A stretch of 64,000 bases of DNA from Symbiodinium natans (Eukaryota; Sar; Dinophyceae; Suessiales; Symbiodiniaceae): assembly GCA_905221605.1 (NCBI GenBank), contig CAJNDS010000068.1:150694-214693 (forward strand), in the 5' to 3' direction. A model generated the notes under the pieces. It searched no databases. It was not told the origin of the DNA and saw only the letters and a program-made list of their open reading frames with translations. Positions 12,153 to 24,900 of the stretch are shown one piece after another. The position numbers were made by a program, and so were the translations under genes. Numbering within the stretch: position 1 is the first letter of the stretch; each line of letters begins with the position of its first letter.

Positions 12153-15100
12153 CTGCTTCTGCTTCTGCTGGCCCGGAAATTGTCTTCTGTATTATTGGAC
12201 TCAGGTAGCACTTTTTGTTATGTCTTTTGGGGTACCCTATATATAAACCCTGTCTTTTTTAGATTTCTATACACCTATAAACCCTTATCAACCCTAGAAG
12301 CCTTAAACCCTTGTATGCCCTATATAAACCCTATAGCTAAACCCTCAGGCTGGAGACTCTGTATCCAAACCTGCTCAGCATTGACTATAGAGACCTCCTC
12401 ACCAAAACTGGCGCCGCCAAGCCTAATCAGTGTATTGGAAGGAAAGTAAACGAGGCCCTTTTCTTACCGGTACCCCAAGTATGCTTGTGGAAGGTGCACG
12501 CATTTGCTACGGATTTTTGGTGTAGGGTTTTTGTCACCTGCAAGGTGGTGGACAAACATCAATCAGAAAATGAAGGCGGCTACATTGGTGCAGCAACCTT
12601 ACAACCAGGTTCTGCTAAGTTTGTTTCCTGACGAGGCCAGGGGACCAATTCCGAAATCCCAACCTTCTCTTCTCTTGCCCAGGAGCAGCCGTGCAACTGC
12701 TGCAGAGCTCCAGATCAAGCAGCAACCTCGGCTACGAACACCATTAATTGAGGGTCTTACAGTGGTTGCTTGCATTGATAGTACGAATGTAAGGAATGCG
12801 AAGAAGTTTTTCGGCCGTGCTGACGGTAGTGCTGACGCTAGCACTGACGAGGGCGGCAAGCGCCCACCAAAGGTGACCCCCAAACGATCGGCCAAGGCAG
12901 CCCCTAAACGGACGTGTAAGGGCAAGACTTCGAGGAACTGAAGCATGAGGCTGCTAGGTTGCTACTTTGGGGCCGTCGAGTGTTGCTACTTTAGCACAAG
13001 GTCTAAAGATGTCTGAGCCCCGACACCTCTGAACATGCAGCTTCTAGTGTCTTGACCTGCCGTGGTTTTAGCCACAGCAGTCAGCTGGGATGTGCCTGGG
13101 AACAGGCTGATTGCAAGCGGGAGTTCCGCAATCGAACCTGGGCAACGTAGAAAAGGAACGCGCGTCTGGATGCTTCAGGCGGCTGTTTACATGATGCGAC
13201 TATGATGTAGACTGGGTCGGCCCCGCATAATTCAAAGCCAGGCGCTGGTCCAGCAGTTCGACGCTGGGTGCAGGATGTAGGCGACGGCGTTCCATGGTCT
13301 GCAGAAGAAGGGAATTGCCATGTATGATGAGACTCATTGAGGCTTACAGGGGGACTGTTGCCAGGATCTTGTTTTCTTCGGGGTTTGTTCCAAGTTATTC
13401 AGGATTTGTTTGGCAGCTTCCAGGGTTTCGCAGGCACGAGTATGTTCGAATCCTCTTTAGGGTTTAGGATATCTACGCAGGGTTTTAGGACATGGTGTAG
13501 GGCTTCCTGATTCTTCGTGTCGTTAGAAGGCTTTAGCTTAGCTATCGGCTGCGGCTTTACGGCCAGTAGGATGTTATTGTGGCTGGTTCCAGTCAGGACA
13601 GAAACCTTTCTGAGGATAAGCGAGCTGCAAAGTGGTGCTCGTGTAAGGGTTTTTCAAATTAAGTGGTAGGGTTCAGGATGGGTTTTAGGGTTGCTTTGGG
13701 GCTTTGCACCAACAGTATGAGCAGTTCAGTTTTCTGACATTGCATGTAGGTTACAAAAAAAAGTACTATAGGGTTTGGGGGTTGCTTTTACAGTCTGGGC
13801 CCAGTGATATAAACATATCGTTTGTAATGGAGCTCCTCCAAAAAGGAACCCTGACAAACCTGAACTGCTCCAAAGTGAAACCCCTATAAATCTCAGCTCA
13901 GGTCGCTTGCAGCGCTGTGGTCCGCGCTGCACGAGCAGTGGTTGAAGAGCTGCCAGTGGCACGGGAGACCTCAATAGGGGCACTGGCTGCTATCCACACA
14001 AGCAATGCAGAACGGGGATTGCACAATTTGACCCGTAAAATGAAGCTGGCTCTTCCTGTGCAAGTGCGCATGCAGAAGCTAATGTTGGACGAGGAGGCGC
14101 CTTTGTTGCCCCTTTCATCCTGGGCCCGGTTCTTCATGAGCAAGAATATGTGGCACAGTATGAGTGGCTTGGAGAAACCTGACAGCGCCCGCTGCGAGGC
14201 CCAGTGGGAGTTGTTTTGGCAAAGGTTTCGAGGGGTGTCCCCCAACCACGACATCTTTAAACTTAAGACGCGCGAGCAGCTGAAGCGGACAGCTGCAGTT
14301 TTACTTCATGGCGATGAAGGCCGATCTCGCAAAAAAACGGCGATAATGGTTCTATCCGCGCACAGTGTCTTGGGACGCGGCTCGGGCTTTCATCGCTCTT
14401 CAGTCAAGGAGTACGCGCAGCAAGACTTGAACTTCCTCGGTCACACTTGGGGGTCGCGGTGGTTGCTTGCTGTTTTGCCACGCAAGATGTATGATGACGA
14501 GCGCGCAACAAACTTCCAAACGGTTCTCGAAGTTTTGGCCGCCGACATGAAAAACCTGTTGTTGGATGGAGTCCCGTCGCTCTGCGGCACAATGCATTAT
14601 TTTGCAGTTATCCATGTGATGGGGGACTGGCCCTTTCTACAGAAAGCCTTTGCCTTCGACAGATCGTTCCAGAACGCTGCAAAGCAGCCCACTGCCAAGA
14701 ACCCGGCAAAGGGGATTTGTCACGTTTGTCGAGCGGATCAGGATGGTTTCCCGTGGGAGGACTTTGAGTCTGCAGAACCTCGGTGGAGGAGCTCGCTACA
14801 TGTTCACTTGCCGTTTCCCGAATTTCCACCGCTTTTCCTCTTACCCCATGACCGATCGAAACCAATGAGCTTTCCAGGCCAGGACTTGTTTCACGGCTGG
14901 CATTTGGGGGCTGGCAAAATCTTCATGGCTTCGGCAATGGCCCTCTTCAGCGACGAGTTCCCCGGAAGGTCAATCGATGCACGTTTTGAAGCAATGGTTC
15001 AGGACTTCTTCAAGTATTGCAGCGAGCACAACCAGCAGCCTTTCATCAGAAAACTGACGCGCGAAACATTGAGTTGGAAGAACACCACGGACTATCCGAC

Positions 15101-18100
15101 GGGGGGGTGGTCCAAGGGAAGTACAACGGTTTGCTTGGTTCGTTGGTTCCTTCATGCTTGCAGGCAGCGCAGCGACAACATTCCTGAAGATTCATTTTTG
15201 CGTGTTTGCTTCAAGGCAGCGCTGAGTATCAACCTGTTCTTCTCGAAGTTGTACCGGCAACAGGTGTGGATCCCCAGCGAAGCTGCCAAAGAAATCTCAC
15301 GCCATGGCTTTGACTTCCTCAAGTTCAATTCCCTTTGCGCGAAGCGCGCTTTCCTGGCGAACCGAGCATTATTTCTATATATGCCAAATCTTCATCGGCT
15401 TCACCATGTTTTTTTTGACGTATGGGACGACGCACACCTTTCTGAGTATGTTTTGTCGCCTCTCGTCTACAGTTGTCAGATGGAGGAGGACTTCATCGGA
15501 AGGCCATCACGAATATCACGCCGGACCTCCCCCAAACAGACAATGCAGAGAACCGTTCAACGTGCTTTGGAGGCTGCGTACTCGCAGTATGTGAAGGACG
15601 GCATGTTAATCCCAGACCGCTAGCATGCAAGACAATGAACGCACTGCTTCAAACATGAAAGTATATACATGATGCCAGCGGCACTGGTGACTCATGTCCC
15701 CTCGAGCTGTGCAGGCCCAGTGGCAGAGTGGAGCTCCTCAACGGTGCGCTTGGAAAAGGGCCGCGCCGACATGCGTCTTAAGATCTGCCAGCCCCTATAA
15801 CAGCTCACAAGTTTCAAAACACGATAGCCTGGTACAAAGCCTTGTGTCACGCTAGCGTTCTTGAAGTGCGCTTCGCCCCTTAGCACAGGTCTGTTTTTGC
15901 TTCCAGTACTCCATGTGCTATCATCCCCTCTACTGCACCAAGTCTGTGTGCAATTCTGACAATGCCTCGGGCTGCTCCTTTCATAAGCTTGTACAGCTGC
16001 AGCGAATTTATACGACTCTGATATTAACTTCCAAACAGCTCCAAATGGACCCAAAAACCCAGAACCGGGTTTTGCTCCCAAGAACCTGGTTTTCAAGGAG
16101 AACCCTCTTTTTTTAGGGTTCCGGTTTCCGAGGGCATTGTTTATACACTTAGGCTTATATATATATATATTTATTTATTTATTTATTTATTTATACATAT
16201 GTACACACCCACTGACAGAATACGGCAGGGCAGAATACTCTTTTATGTTTAGATATAGAACGAAGTGAATACATGCATGGGTCTTAACGCGTCGTGGGAT
16301 TAAGGGTCCCTTCTAGGCCCCTCCTATCTCTCAATGGAAGTCCTTTAGGGTTTAGAGGGTTTAGGGTTTATAGGGTTTATAGGGTTTATAGGGTTTATAG
16401 GGTTTATAGGGTTTATAGGGTTTATAGGGTTTATAGGGTTTATAGGGTTTATAGGGTTTAGGGTTTAGGGGGTTTAGGGTTTAGGGTTTAGGGTTTAGGG
16501 TTTATAGGGTTTAGGGTGTGAAGAGCCGAAGGCAAGGACTACTACTCCCTGACGCCTTACCTCATCGGCGGTCATGGAGCTGGTGACTCTGGAGAAGTTT
16601 GGGGTTTAGGGTTTAGGGTTTAGGGGTTAGGGCTTAGGGTTTAGGGTTTAGGGTTGCGGGGGGAGGCGAGGAAGGGGGGGGGGGGGGGGGGGGGTTGATT
16701 TCTTGGTGCGTGTGGCTTTGTTCGCTGCTTTGCGTAGGCTTAGAGCTTTTTCTCCGCCGTGCACCTTATCCAGCAGTCCTCTTCCAGCCAAGAAGCCATG
16801 GGGGCGGATAGAGACCCTGAACCCTAAGCCCGAAACCCTAAACCCTAAACCCTAAATCCTAAACCTTAAACCTGAACACGCGGTGTAAGCTTGAGTTTCG
16901 CATTTCTGTGTTTCGGAGCATCCGCCACGAAAGATTTTCGGGATCGGGGCCTTAAAAAGATAACTCGCCCTAAAGCATCCCAAGCTTCTAAACCCTAAAC
17001 CTCCCTAAGCCCTAAACACCCTCAACCTCCTAAAGTCCTAAACATCCCCAAGCCCGAAACCCTACACATCCCTAAAACTTTAAAAAACCCTAAACATCCA
17101 TAAGCCCTACATCCCCTAACCCCAAAGCCCTCCACGCGCAGAGTGTCAGGGCAGCAGCCGGGCGCTATGAAGCCGCCTGCCTGCAATGAGGGTTTTGGGT
17201 TTGTCGGGGTTTTAAGGTTTCAGGGTCTAGGGTTTAAGTTTTAGGTTTAGGGTTTAATTCCAGTTTGGGGTTTTAGGTTTAGGGTTTAGAGTTCAGGGTT
17301 TTAGGCTTAGGGCTTAGGCAGCACCCAGATTCATAAGAACGACAAGTTCAGATCGCAGCAGCCGCTCAGTCGTACCCTTTCTTCGCCTTTGTTTCCCAGC
17401 AAGGATCCCTCCACATCCTGACGAATACTCTGATTCATCAGCTTAGGGTTCAGGGTTCAGGGTTTAGGGGTTAGGGTTTTGGGTTTAGGGTTAAGATTTA
17501 GGGTTTGACGTGCCTAGGCTGATCCTAAGGACCCTAAAAGCCCTCGAGCCCTAACAACTTTCAAGCCCTAAGAGCCCGAAACCTTAGGGTTTAGGGTTCA
17601 GGGTTTAGGGTTTAGGGTTTAGGGTTTAGGGTTTAGGGTTTAGGGTTTAGGGTTTAGGGTTTAGGGTTTAGGGTAACCCTCAACTCTGAACCTTGGGTTC
17701 GTTTGCGCCTGAAGGTATCGCCTCGTGCCTACGGCTGACTTGCGACTGCCCTTCCCCATCAACAAGGACATTGTCGAGAAAGGAGTCCCGGATGGTTTAG
17801 GGTTTAGGGTTTAGGGCTTAGGGCTTAGGGTTTAGGGCTTAGGGTTTAGGGTTTAGGGTTTAGGGTTTAGGGTTTAGGGTTTAGGGTTTAGGGTTTAGGG
17901 TTTAGGGTTTAGGGTCACCTGCAACTCCGGTTTGGGGTTTAGGGCTTAGGGTTTGGGATTCCGAGCCAGGGTTTAGGGTTTCGAGTTTAGGGTTCAGGGC
18001 GTACAGCCCCAAACCTTTAGAAATCCCTCTAGCCCAGAAGCCCGTGAACACCTAAATCCCCCCCAACCCTGAACCCTTAGCTTTTGACAGCGACCTACAG

Positions 18101-18881
18101 ACGTGATGGCCGAGCAGTTCGACTTTAACCCCAACAAACCCAAAACCTAAGCCCTCAGCCCTAAGCCCTAAGCTCTACGCCCTAAGCCCTAAATCCCAAA
18201 CCGAACCCTCCAAAGGCACCTAAACGCCCGAAACCCACTAATCCAGAAACCCAAAACCCATCAGACCTCAACACCCTGCCAAACCCCACATCCTCAACCC
18301 CAGATTCTAAACAAAAACGGTAGCACTTAGGAACCCGAAGTATTTTCCCAGATCCTAAACCCTTGAACCCCTAAACCCCTAACCCCTAAAACCTAAACCC
18401 GAAACCCTAAACCCTAACCCTGAACCCTGAACCCTAAACCCTAAACCCTAAACCCTAAACCCTACACATGGGAGCACGGAGCGGGAGGCTACAAGAAGGC
18501 CATGAGGGACCAAGCCGCACAGCACGTCGGCAAGGAAGGGCCGCTTGGTGATGATCCATGCTTCCACCATCATCTGTAGGGTTTGGGGTTTTGGGGTTTG
18601 GGGTTTAGGGTTTGGGGTTTGGGGTTTGGGGTTTAGGGTTTAGGGTAAGTTTAGGGTTGAGGTTCATTCAGAGAGCCCACTTCCGCTTTTAAATATGGAG
18701 AACCCTGTCAGTCAGAATATGGGCCCCGTATTGTAGCTTCAGGTTCCACAATCAAGGAATGTTGGGCCACTTCACTGGGCCGTGGGTCGGTTTAATTTGT
18801 ACCTAAACCCTAAACCTAAACCCTAAAAGGCCTATACTTCCAGCGGTTTAGGGTTTAAGGTTTTGCTGGGTGGGTGGCGCT

Positions 18882-18923
<42 letters not shown>

Positions 18924-21900
18924 GGTAGGGTCTAGGGTTTAGTGTTTCGTGTTTAGGGTTTAGGGATTAGGGTTTAGGGACTAATATAGGCGAGAGGGTT
19001 TTGTGTTTAGGGCTTAGCACAGGGATACCATCACATGCCATCGTTACCCGCAGCACATGGGCCCTTTTGGTGCCCTTCTTCCCCTTCACGAGGGGCATTC
19101 TTCTGTCCCCAAACCCCAAACCCCAAACCCTAAACCCTAGACCCTAGACCCTGAACCCTAAACCTTAACCCCCAAACCCTAAACCGTAAACGTACCCTAT
19201 TCTCTTGGAGGAGCCGAGGAGAGACAGCCCCACCACAAGGCAAAATCCAGATCAAACCTTCGCAGCAACCCCTAAAGCCAAAAAGCAGTCCAAAAATGGC
19301 GCTAGAAGTCCCCAAGCCCTAAACCCTAAGCCCTACACCCGAAGCCCCAAACCCCAAGCCCCAAACCCCAAGCCCCCCAAAGTCCCTCAGCCCTACACCG
19401 GAACGCCTAAACCCAGGCACAGCTTCAGCTTTGAGCGTCTTTGCTGAACACGCAAGTTGCAGGGAAGTCACAGGGTTCAGGGCGTTCAGGGTTTATGGGG
19501 TTTAGGGTTTGGGGTTTAGGGTTTCGGGTTTAGTTAGGGTTTAGAGCCCGGCCCCCAAAGTCCGAGGCCAGCCACGGCTTGCTCCAGAACTCCAGGGCTT
19601 AGGGTTTAGGGTTTAGGGTTCAAGGTTTGTAGGGTTTATAGGGTTCATAGGGTTTATGAGGTTCATAAGGTTTAGGGTTTGAGGGTTGGGGTTTTGGGTT
19701 ATGCTAGGCAAGGAGCCATTGCGCCTTTCTTCTGGTAGTGTCATGGGCCCTTTATTTGGTCCCTTACCCTGCTTACGGGGTTTAGGGTTTAGGGTTTAGG
19801 GTTTAGGGCTAGGGTTGAGGGTTCGGTAGTTCTATGGGCCCTTAATGTGCTCCCTAACCTCCTTTCAAGGGTTCTGATGCATGGGCCCTTGGGCCCTTGG
19901 GTTGTAGAGGCTATATACGGGCTATATAAGGGGTCCCCTTTGAAGGGCCCATGCCCTAAACCCTAAACCCTAAACCCTAAAATAACTACCCTAAGAGTTA
20001 TCATGGGACTCTACCTTGGACCCCCGAAGGTTGCACCCTTGAGTTTGCGGTTCCGAAAGGAATAAGGGGCTTAGGGTTTAGGGTTTAGGGTTTAGGGTTT
20101 AGGGTTTAGGGTTTAGGGTTTAGGGTTTAGGGTTTAGGGTTTAGGGTTTAGGGTTTAGGGAGCCTCTTAGGGGTACATCCTCAGGGGCCCAAGTAGGGTC
20201 TTTGGCATGCAGGTGAAGTGCAAGCTTGACCAGACCGTTCTTGGGCGTGTAGTTGGGTCCTCTAGGTCAATACCGTGGCTCTCCGGGGACCTTCCCCTCA
20301 ACTAAGGAAGAGACCTTAAAGTTTAGGGTTTAGGGCTAGGGTTTGGGGTTTATAGGGTTTAGGGTTCAGTGTCTAGGGTTTTTGGTTTCAGGTTTGGGGT
20401 TTGGGGTTTAGAGGTTTAGGGTTTCGGACCCGTGCTTCGAGTTTGGGAAGCTTCCTTATTTTTCCCTAGACCCTAAACCCTAAACCCTAAACCCTACAGC
20501 CTAAACCCTAAACCCTAAACCCTAAACCCTGCATTCCCGCTTGCGAGGATCCAAGTGGCCACCGATGCCAAAAAGCAGCCCCTGAATGATGCAAACGCGG
20601 AGTGGGACGAGGCCCTGGACATAAAGATAGGGGTCGGAAGAGTTGCTAACATTCTTCACTTGTGGTCCCTATGTATTTCTAGTATAATACCCCCCAAAAA
20701 AAACAAAAAAAAAAAAAAAAAGCACCAATTCTAAATATGAAGGCCCCTAAGTTACACTCTCTAGCGTGAGGTGCTGAACCGCCCTAAGCCCATAAAGCCC
20801 TGCACAACCCTAAAGCCCTGAATTCCTAGAACCCTCTAACTCTATAACTTCTACAAGCCTCACGCCCTCAAATCCTAGAGCTACATTGAAGCAGACCCTA
20901 AACCCTAAACCCTAAACCCTGCAACCCCACACTGGATGGACGTCGGGTTTAGGTTCAAGGCTTAGGGGTTTAGGGGTTTTGGGCTCTGGCTTTTGTGTTT
21001 TTTTTGGGGGTGTTGGGGTTTGGGGCTTAGGGCTTTGGAGTTTTCTCATTTTTGGGTGTTAGGTTTTGGGGTTTTGGGGTTTGGATTTGGGGCTGTTGGC
21101 TAGACTTGTGCCAAGCACAGTGCATGTGGAAAGGCCACAGCCCCCTGGGTGAAGATGGGCACCGTGACGATCCCGAAGCAGGACGCGTCTTGGGTTTAGG
21201 GTTTAGGGTTTAGGGTTTAGGGTTTAGGGTTTAGGGTTTAGGGTTTAGGGTTTAGGGTTTGCTTCACAGGGCTTACTGGGTTCTGCTGGGGCTTCTCAGG
21301 CGTTTTTGGGGGATTTGTAGGGCGTTGGGAATTCAGAGGGTTTTAGGCTTCTGCGTGCCAGAGGTTAGTGCGGGTATGGCTGCAGACTTCTCTTTTGTGC
21401 TGCCTCCTGAGCTGAGTGATTTAGGGTTGATATAGGATCATCAGAACTAAAGTTCTCGGGTTTATGGGGCTTGGGGTTTTAAGATTTCGGGTTTTAGGGT
21501 TCGGGGTTTTAGAGTTTAGGGTTGAGGGTTAGGGTTCAGGAATATATCAGTTCAGTTGCCACAGTTTGCAATTCGGCAAAAAGTGTGTGGCTTCCTCATT
21601 CCGACAGCCTTGTTGCTACACAAGCGGCAACTTTTGTCCCAGGACATTGCGCCCCAAATCCTAGGCCCGGAACCCACAACCTACCTTCTTTTGTGTAGGT
21701 TTCCTAAGAATCCAAAAAGGGGAACAACCTACACAAACAGTTAGGCGTATCGCGTTCGTAAGGTAAATGCTAAACCCCTCAACCTTAAAAAGTCGTTTAG
21801 GGTCTAATGGGGGCGCTCAAGCGCCCTGTGTGGCAGGTGGCAATATAGGGGTCGGACTACTTACTAATAGTATGCCCTTTTGGTCCCGGAAAAACCTATA

Positions 21901-24900
21901 CTAGAAGAAACCCCCGCAAAAGCCTAGCCAAATTACAAAGGACCCTAAACCCTAAACCCCAAACCCTAAACCCCAAAGCCTAAACCCTCACTATCCAGGC
22001 CCCTATAGCACCTCTTTCTGTCGTTTGCTCTCCGTTGTTGAAAGAGACTGCTGCTCTCGCCCATCCTGTTTAACCTTCTTCTCGGAACCTCGAATGCTGA
22101 ACCCCAAGCTAAGCCCTCAACCCCAAGCCCGAAACCCCAAATCCTAAACCCCAAACCCTAAACCCTAAACCCTGAATCCCAAGCCTTAAACCCTATAAAT
22201 CCTAAACCCTAAACCCCAAACCCTAAACCCTGAATCGGGTCGTTCGTTGTGGCGGCGGTCCCCGCGCTAGGACTTCGAAAGCCCCGTGACGGTGGGCAAC
22301 GTCGTTGGCTCCGGACTCTGGCACCAGGGGAAGGCGGCCCTCGTTTGGGTTTAGGGCTATAGGGTTTCGGGTTTAGGGCTGGGTTTAGGGTTCAGGGTTT
22401 AGGGTTTAGGGTTTAGGGTTTAGGGCTATAGGGTTTAGGCTTTAGGGTTTAGGGTTTAGGACAGTAGGGTTTAGGGTTTAGGGTTTAGTTCTTGTTCGTG
22501 GGGGAGGGCGGTTGTTGTTGGGGGTTGGTAGGGTTGGAATTTGGCTTTGGGCTACAGGGGCCGCAATGAGTACTTGGCCTGCATGCTCTTTCGGGTCACC
22601 TGCAGGGGCCAGGCAAACCCGAAAGACTTGCAAGCCCCATAAGCCCGCAGCCTGGCCAGAGGGGTTTAGGGGCCGAGTCCAGGGTCCAGGGTCCAGGGTC
22701 CAGGGTTTAGGGTTTAGGGTTCAGGGTTCAGGGTTCAGGGTCGATAAGGTTTAGGAGTGAAGGGCCTAGGGGGCTTAAGGAGTGAGGGGTTTTGGTCAGC
22801 TCGGTCTTGGCTTGAAGGGTCTGTGCAACCCTACACCCTTGCCGTTCTAAACCCGAACCCTAAACCCCTGCAAGATTTTTTTGTTTGGATGTTTTGGTCC
22901 GACAATCGCCTTTGACCACCAGAGCTGCGGCGCATCTTAGGTTTTAGGCCGGGCCCAGCAGCGATTTAGGGGTTAGGGTTTAGGGTTTAGGGTGGCCGCA
23001 CCGGCCTAGGGCATGATCTGGTACTGGCCTCGCGCCACTGAGGAGCACAGTCTCGCAGAAAGGGTTTAGGGTTTAGGGTGTAGGGTGTAGGGTTCGCCCA
23101 GCAAGCTCTTCAGGCGGCAGCTCAAGAGATAACCCGGTATTTTTTTGAAGGCGCATTGATCCCAAACCCAAGGATCCAGAGCTCCCGAAACTCTCGAGAT
23201 CCAAGACTTGGGATGTTCCCCTTAGTCTGATTCCCGATTAAGGGCTGTTTAGTATATTTCCTATTAAGGGCTGTTAGTATAATTCCCAATTAAGGGCTGT
23301 TAGTATAAGGGTGAACATCCCAATCCTAAACCCCTGTACAAACACCCCAAGCCGCCAGGCTTCGCTTCAACCCTAAACATTGGAACCCTAACCAGCCAGG
23401 CTTCGCTCCCACCCCTGGCCCTAAATGGTGCTGGAGCCCTTCAAACCCCGCAAGCCCTGTTAGTAGGGTATAGGGTTTAGGGTTTAGGGTTTAGGGTTTG
23501 GGGTTTAGGGTTTAGGGTTTAGGGTTTAGGGTTTAGGGGGCTGAGCCAGGCAGAGTTCAACTCCAAGGAGTTCCTTTTCGCCCCAGGGCAGACGCCCCAC
23601 CGCCCGCTCGGAGCCGCCCGGGCGCATGAAGCCCCCCCGAAGGCCCCGGAAACCCTAAACCCTAAACCCTAAACCCTAAACCCTAAACCCTAAACCCTAA
23701 ACCCTAAACCCTAAACCCCTTTCGTGGCCTATACCTGCCAAGCTGGTGTAGGGCTTAGGGTTTCGGGTTCAGGGTTTTGGGATAGTTTATGGGTTATACC
23801 TATGAAACAAGGGGTAGTTACTACTAGACTTTTCCACTTGGTGTCGGGTGATGAGTTTGTGGGGGTGAGTGAGTGTTTAGGGTTTGGGGGTTGCATGGTT
23901 CAGGGGTCTGAAGTCAGAGAGTTTGAGGGCTTAGGCTCCTTTAGGGTCTAAACCCTAAGCCCCGAGCCCTAAGCCCTAAACCCTAAGCCCCAAGCCCTAA
24001 GCCCAAAGCACCAACCTCTAAGCCCAAACCCTAAAGCCTCACTCTCTAGACCCCTCTGAAGGCTTAAGGGCAAAGGGGGCCCTGAAGGCTTGAAATGAAG
24101 GTTTCAGAGGCGTTCATCTTGAGAGCCGTCGGTCAAAAGGTCTAGGAGTTTAGATGTCAGGGTTTAGGGTTTAGGGTTTAGGGTTTAGGGTTTAGGGTTT
24201 GGGTTTTTGAGGGAGTTGGGGAGCTCGGGTTTGGGGTCTGGGGCGTTTTCTTTTTTTTTTTTTTGGGGGGGGGGGGGGGGGGGTATGGACTTTGGAGGTT
24301 TACGGCTTTTAGGGTTTTGGGGGATTAGGGGTTTCAGGGCTTTGGGCGTTTCATGCTGGGCCCGGTGTCGTTGGGGCCCCCTGTACAAAGTCACGGCTTA
24401 GGGTCTAGACTAACATGCCGGCCGTTGCTGGCTGATAGCCCGGGGTCTTGCTTTGGGTTGTGTTGGTTCTTTTGTTGGTTTGGCTGTTGTGCTCTGCTTG
24501 ATCCAGGGTTGGGGGGAGGGTTTTCGAGCTTTGGGGTCTTGGGGTTTTGGGGGTTTTGGGGGTTTTGGGGGTTTTGGGGGGTTTTTGGACTTGAGGATTT
24601 GGGGTTCAGGTTTTTTGAGGGTTTGTGTATGGGCTTGCCAGCCCTCATTCCTCCTCCCAAATCCCCAACCCTAAACCCTAAACCCTAAACCCTAAACCCT
24701 AAACCCTAAACCCTAACCCTAAACCCTAAACCCTGAACCCTAAACCCTAAACCCTACATACCCCCTTATCCCTGGAAGTCTCAGGACATCAACATGTTCC
24801 GCGCGGATCTCTACCCCTCCTACGATCACGCCAGGCGGGCATCAACGTGCAACCCGAGTAAATGCTTCTTGTGGAAGATGTGCTTACGGGTCCCCAAGCC

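Larger units (their letters stand above)
2706..16122. mobile_element. candidate 13.4-kb composite element inside an intron
   Basis: The left end GAAACCCTAAAAAAAACGGG and the reverse complement of the right end, GGAACCCTAAAAAAAGAGGG, form a roughly 23-bp imperfect inverted repeat. AACCGGGTTTT / AACCTGGTTTT motifs lie just inside both ends and again at 9345-9545. The interval is nearly free of TTTAGGG arrays, unlike both flanks, and holds genes A-D. It lies between catalase exons at 2216 and 16532. No target duplication was found. It could be a large transposon or simply an old insertion of genomic DNA. Confidence 0.45.
21194..23549. other. intron or intron group of the catalase gene
   Basis: Between the exon ending DASW (21193) and the exon carrying HRPLG (23550). 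Holds telomere arrays, a GTCGGA element (21846), an inverted-repeat element (23207-23322) and two islands at 22271-22342 and 23010-23063. These islands are in phase 0 at both ends but do not correspond to catalase sequence. Confidence 0.5.

Noticed and set aside
12085-12180. Signal peptide or membrane segment encoded by the CTG run
   Set aside because: Poly-Leu arises from a trinucleotide repeat without adjoining splice sites in phase.
24185-24690. Open frames rich in Gly or Pro/Lys across 24185-24690
   Set aside because: Translations of degenerate TTTAGGG/TTTTGGGG repeat; both strands are open for the same reason.
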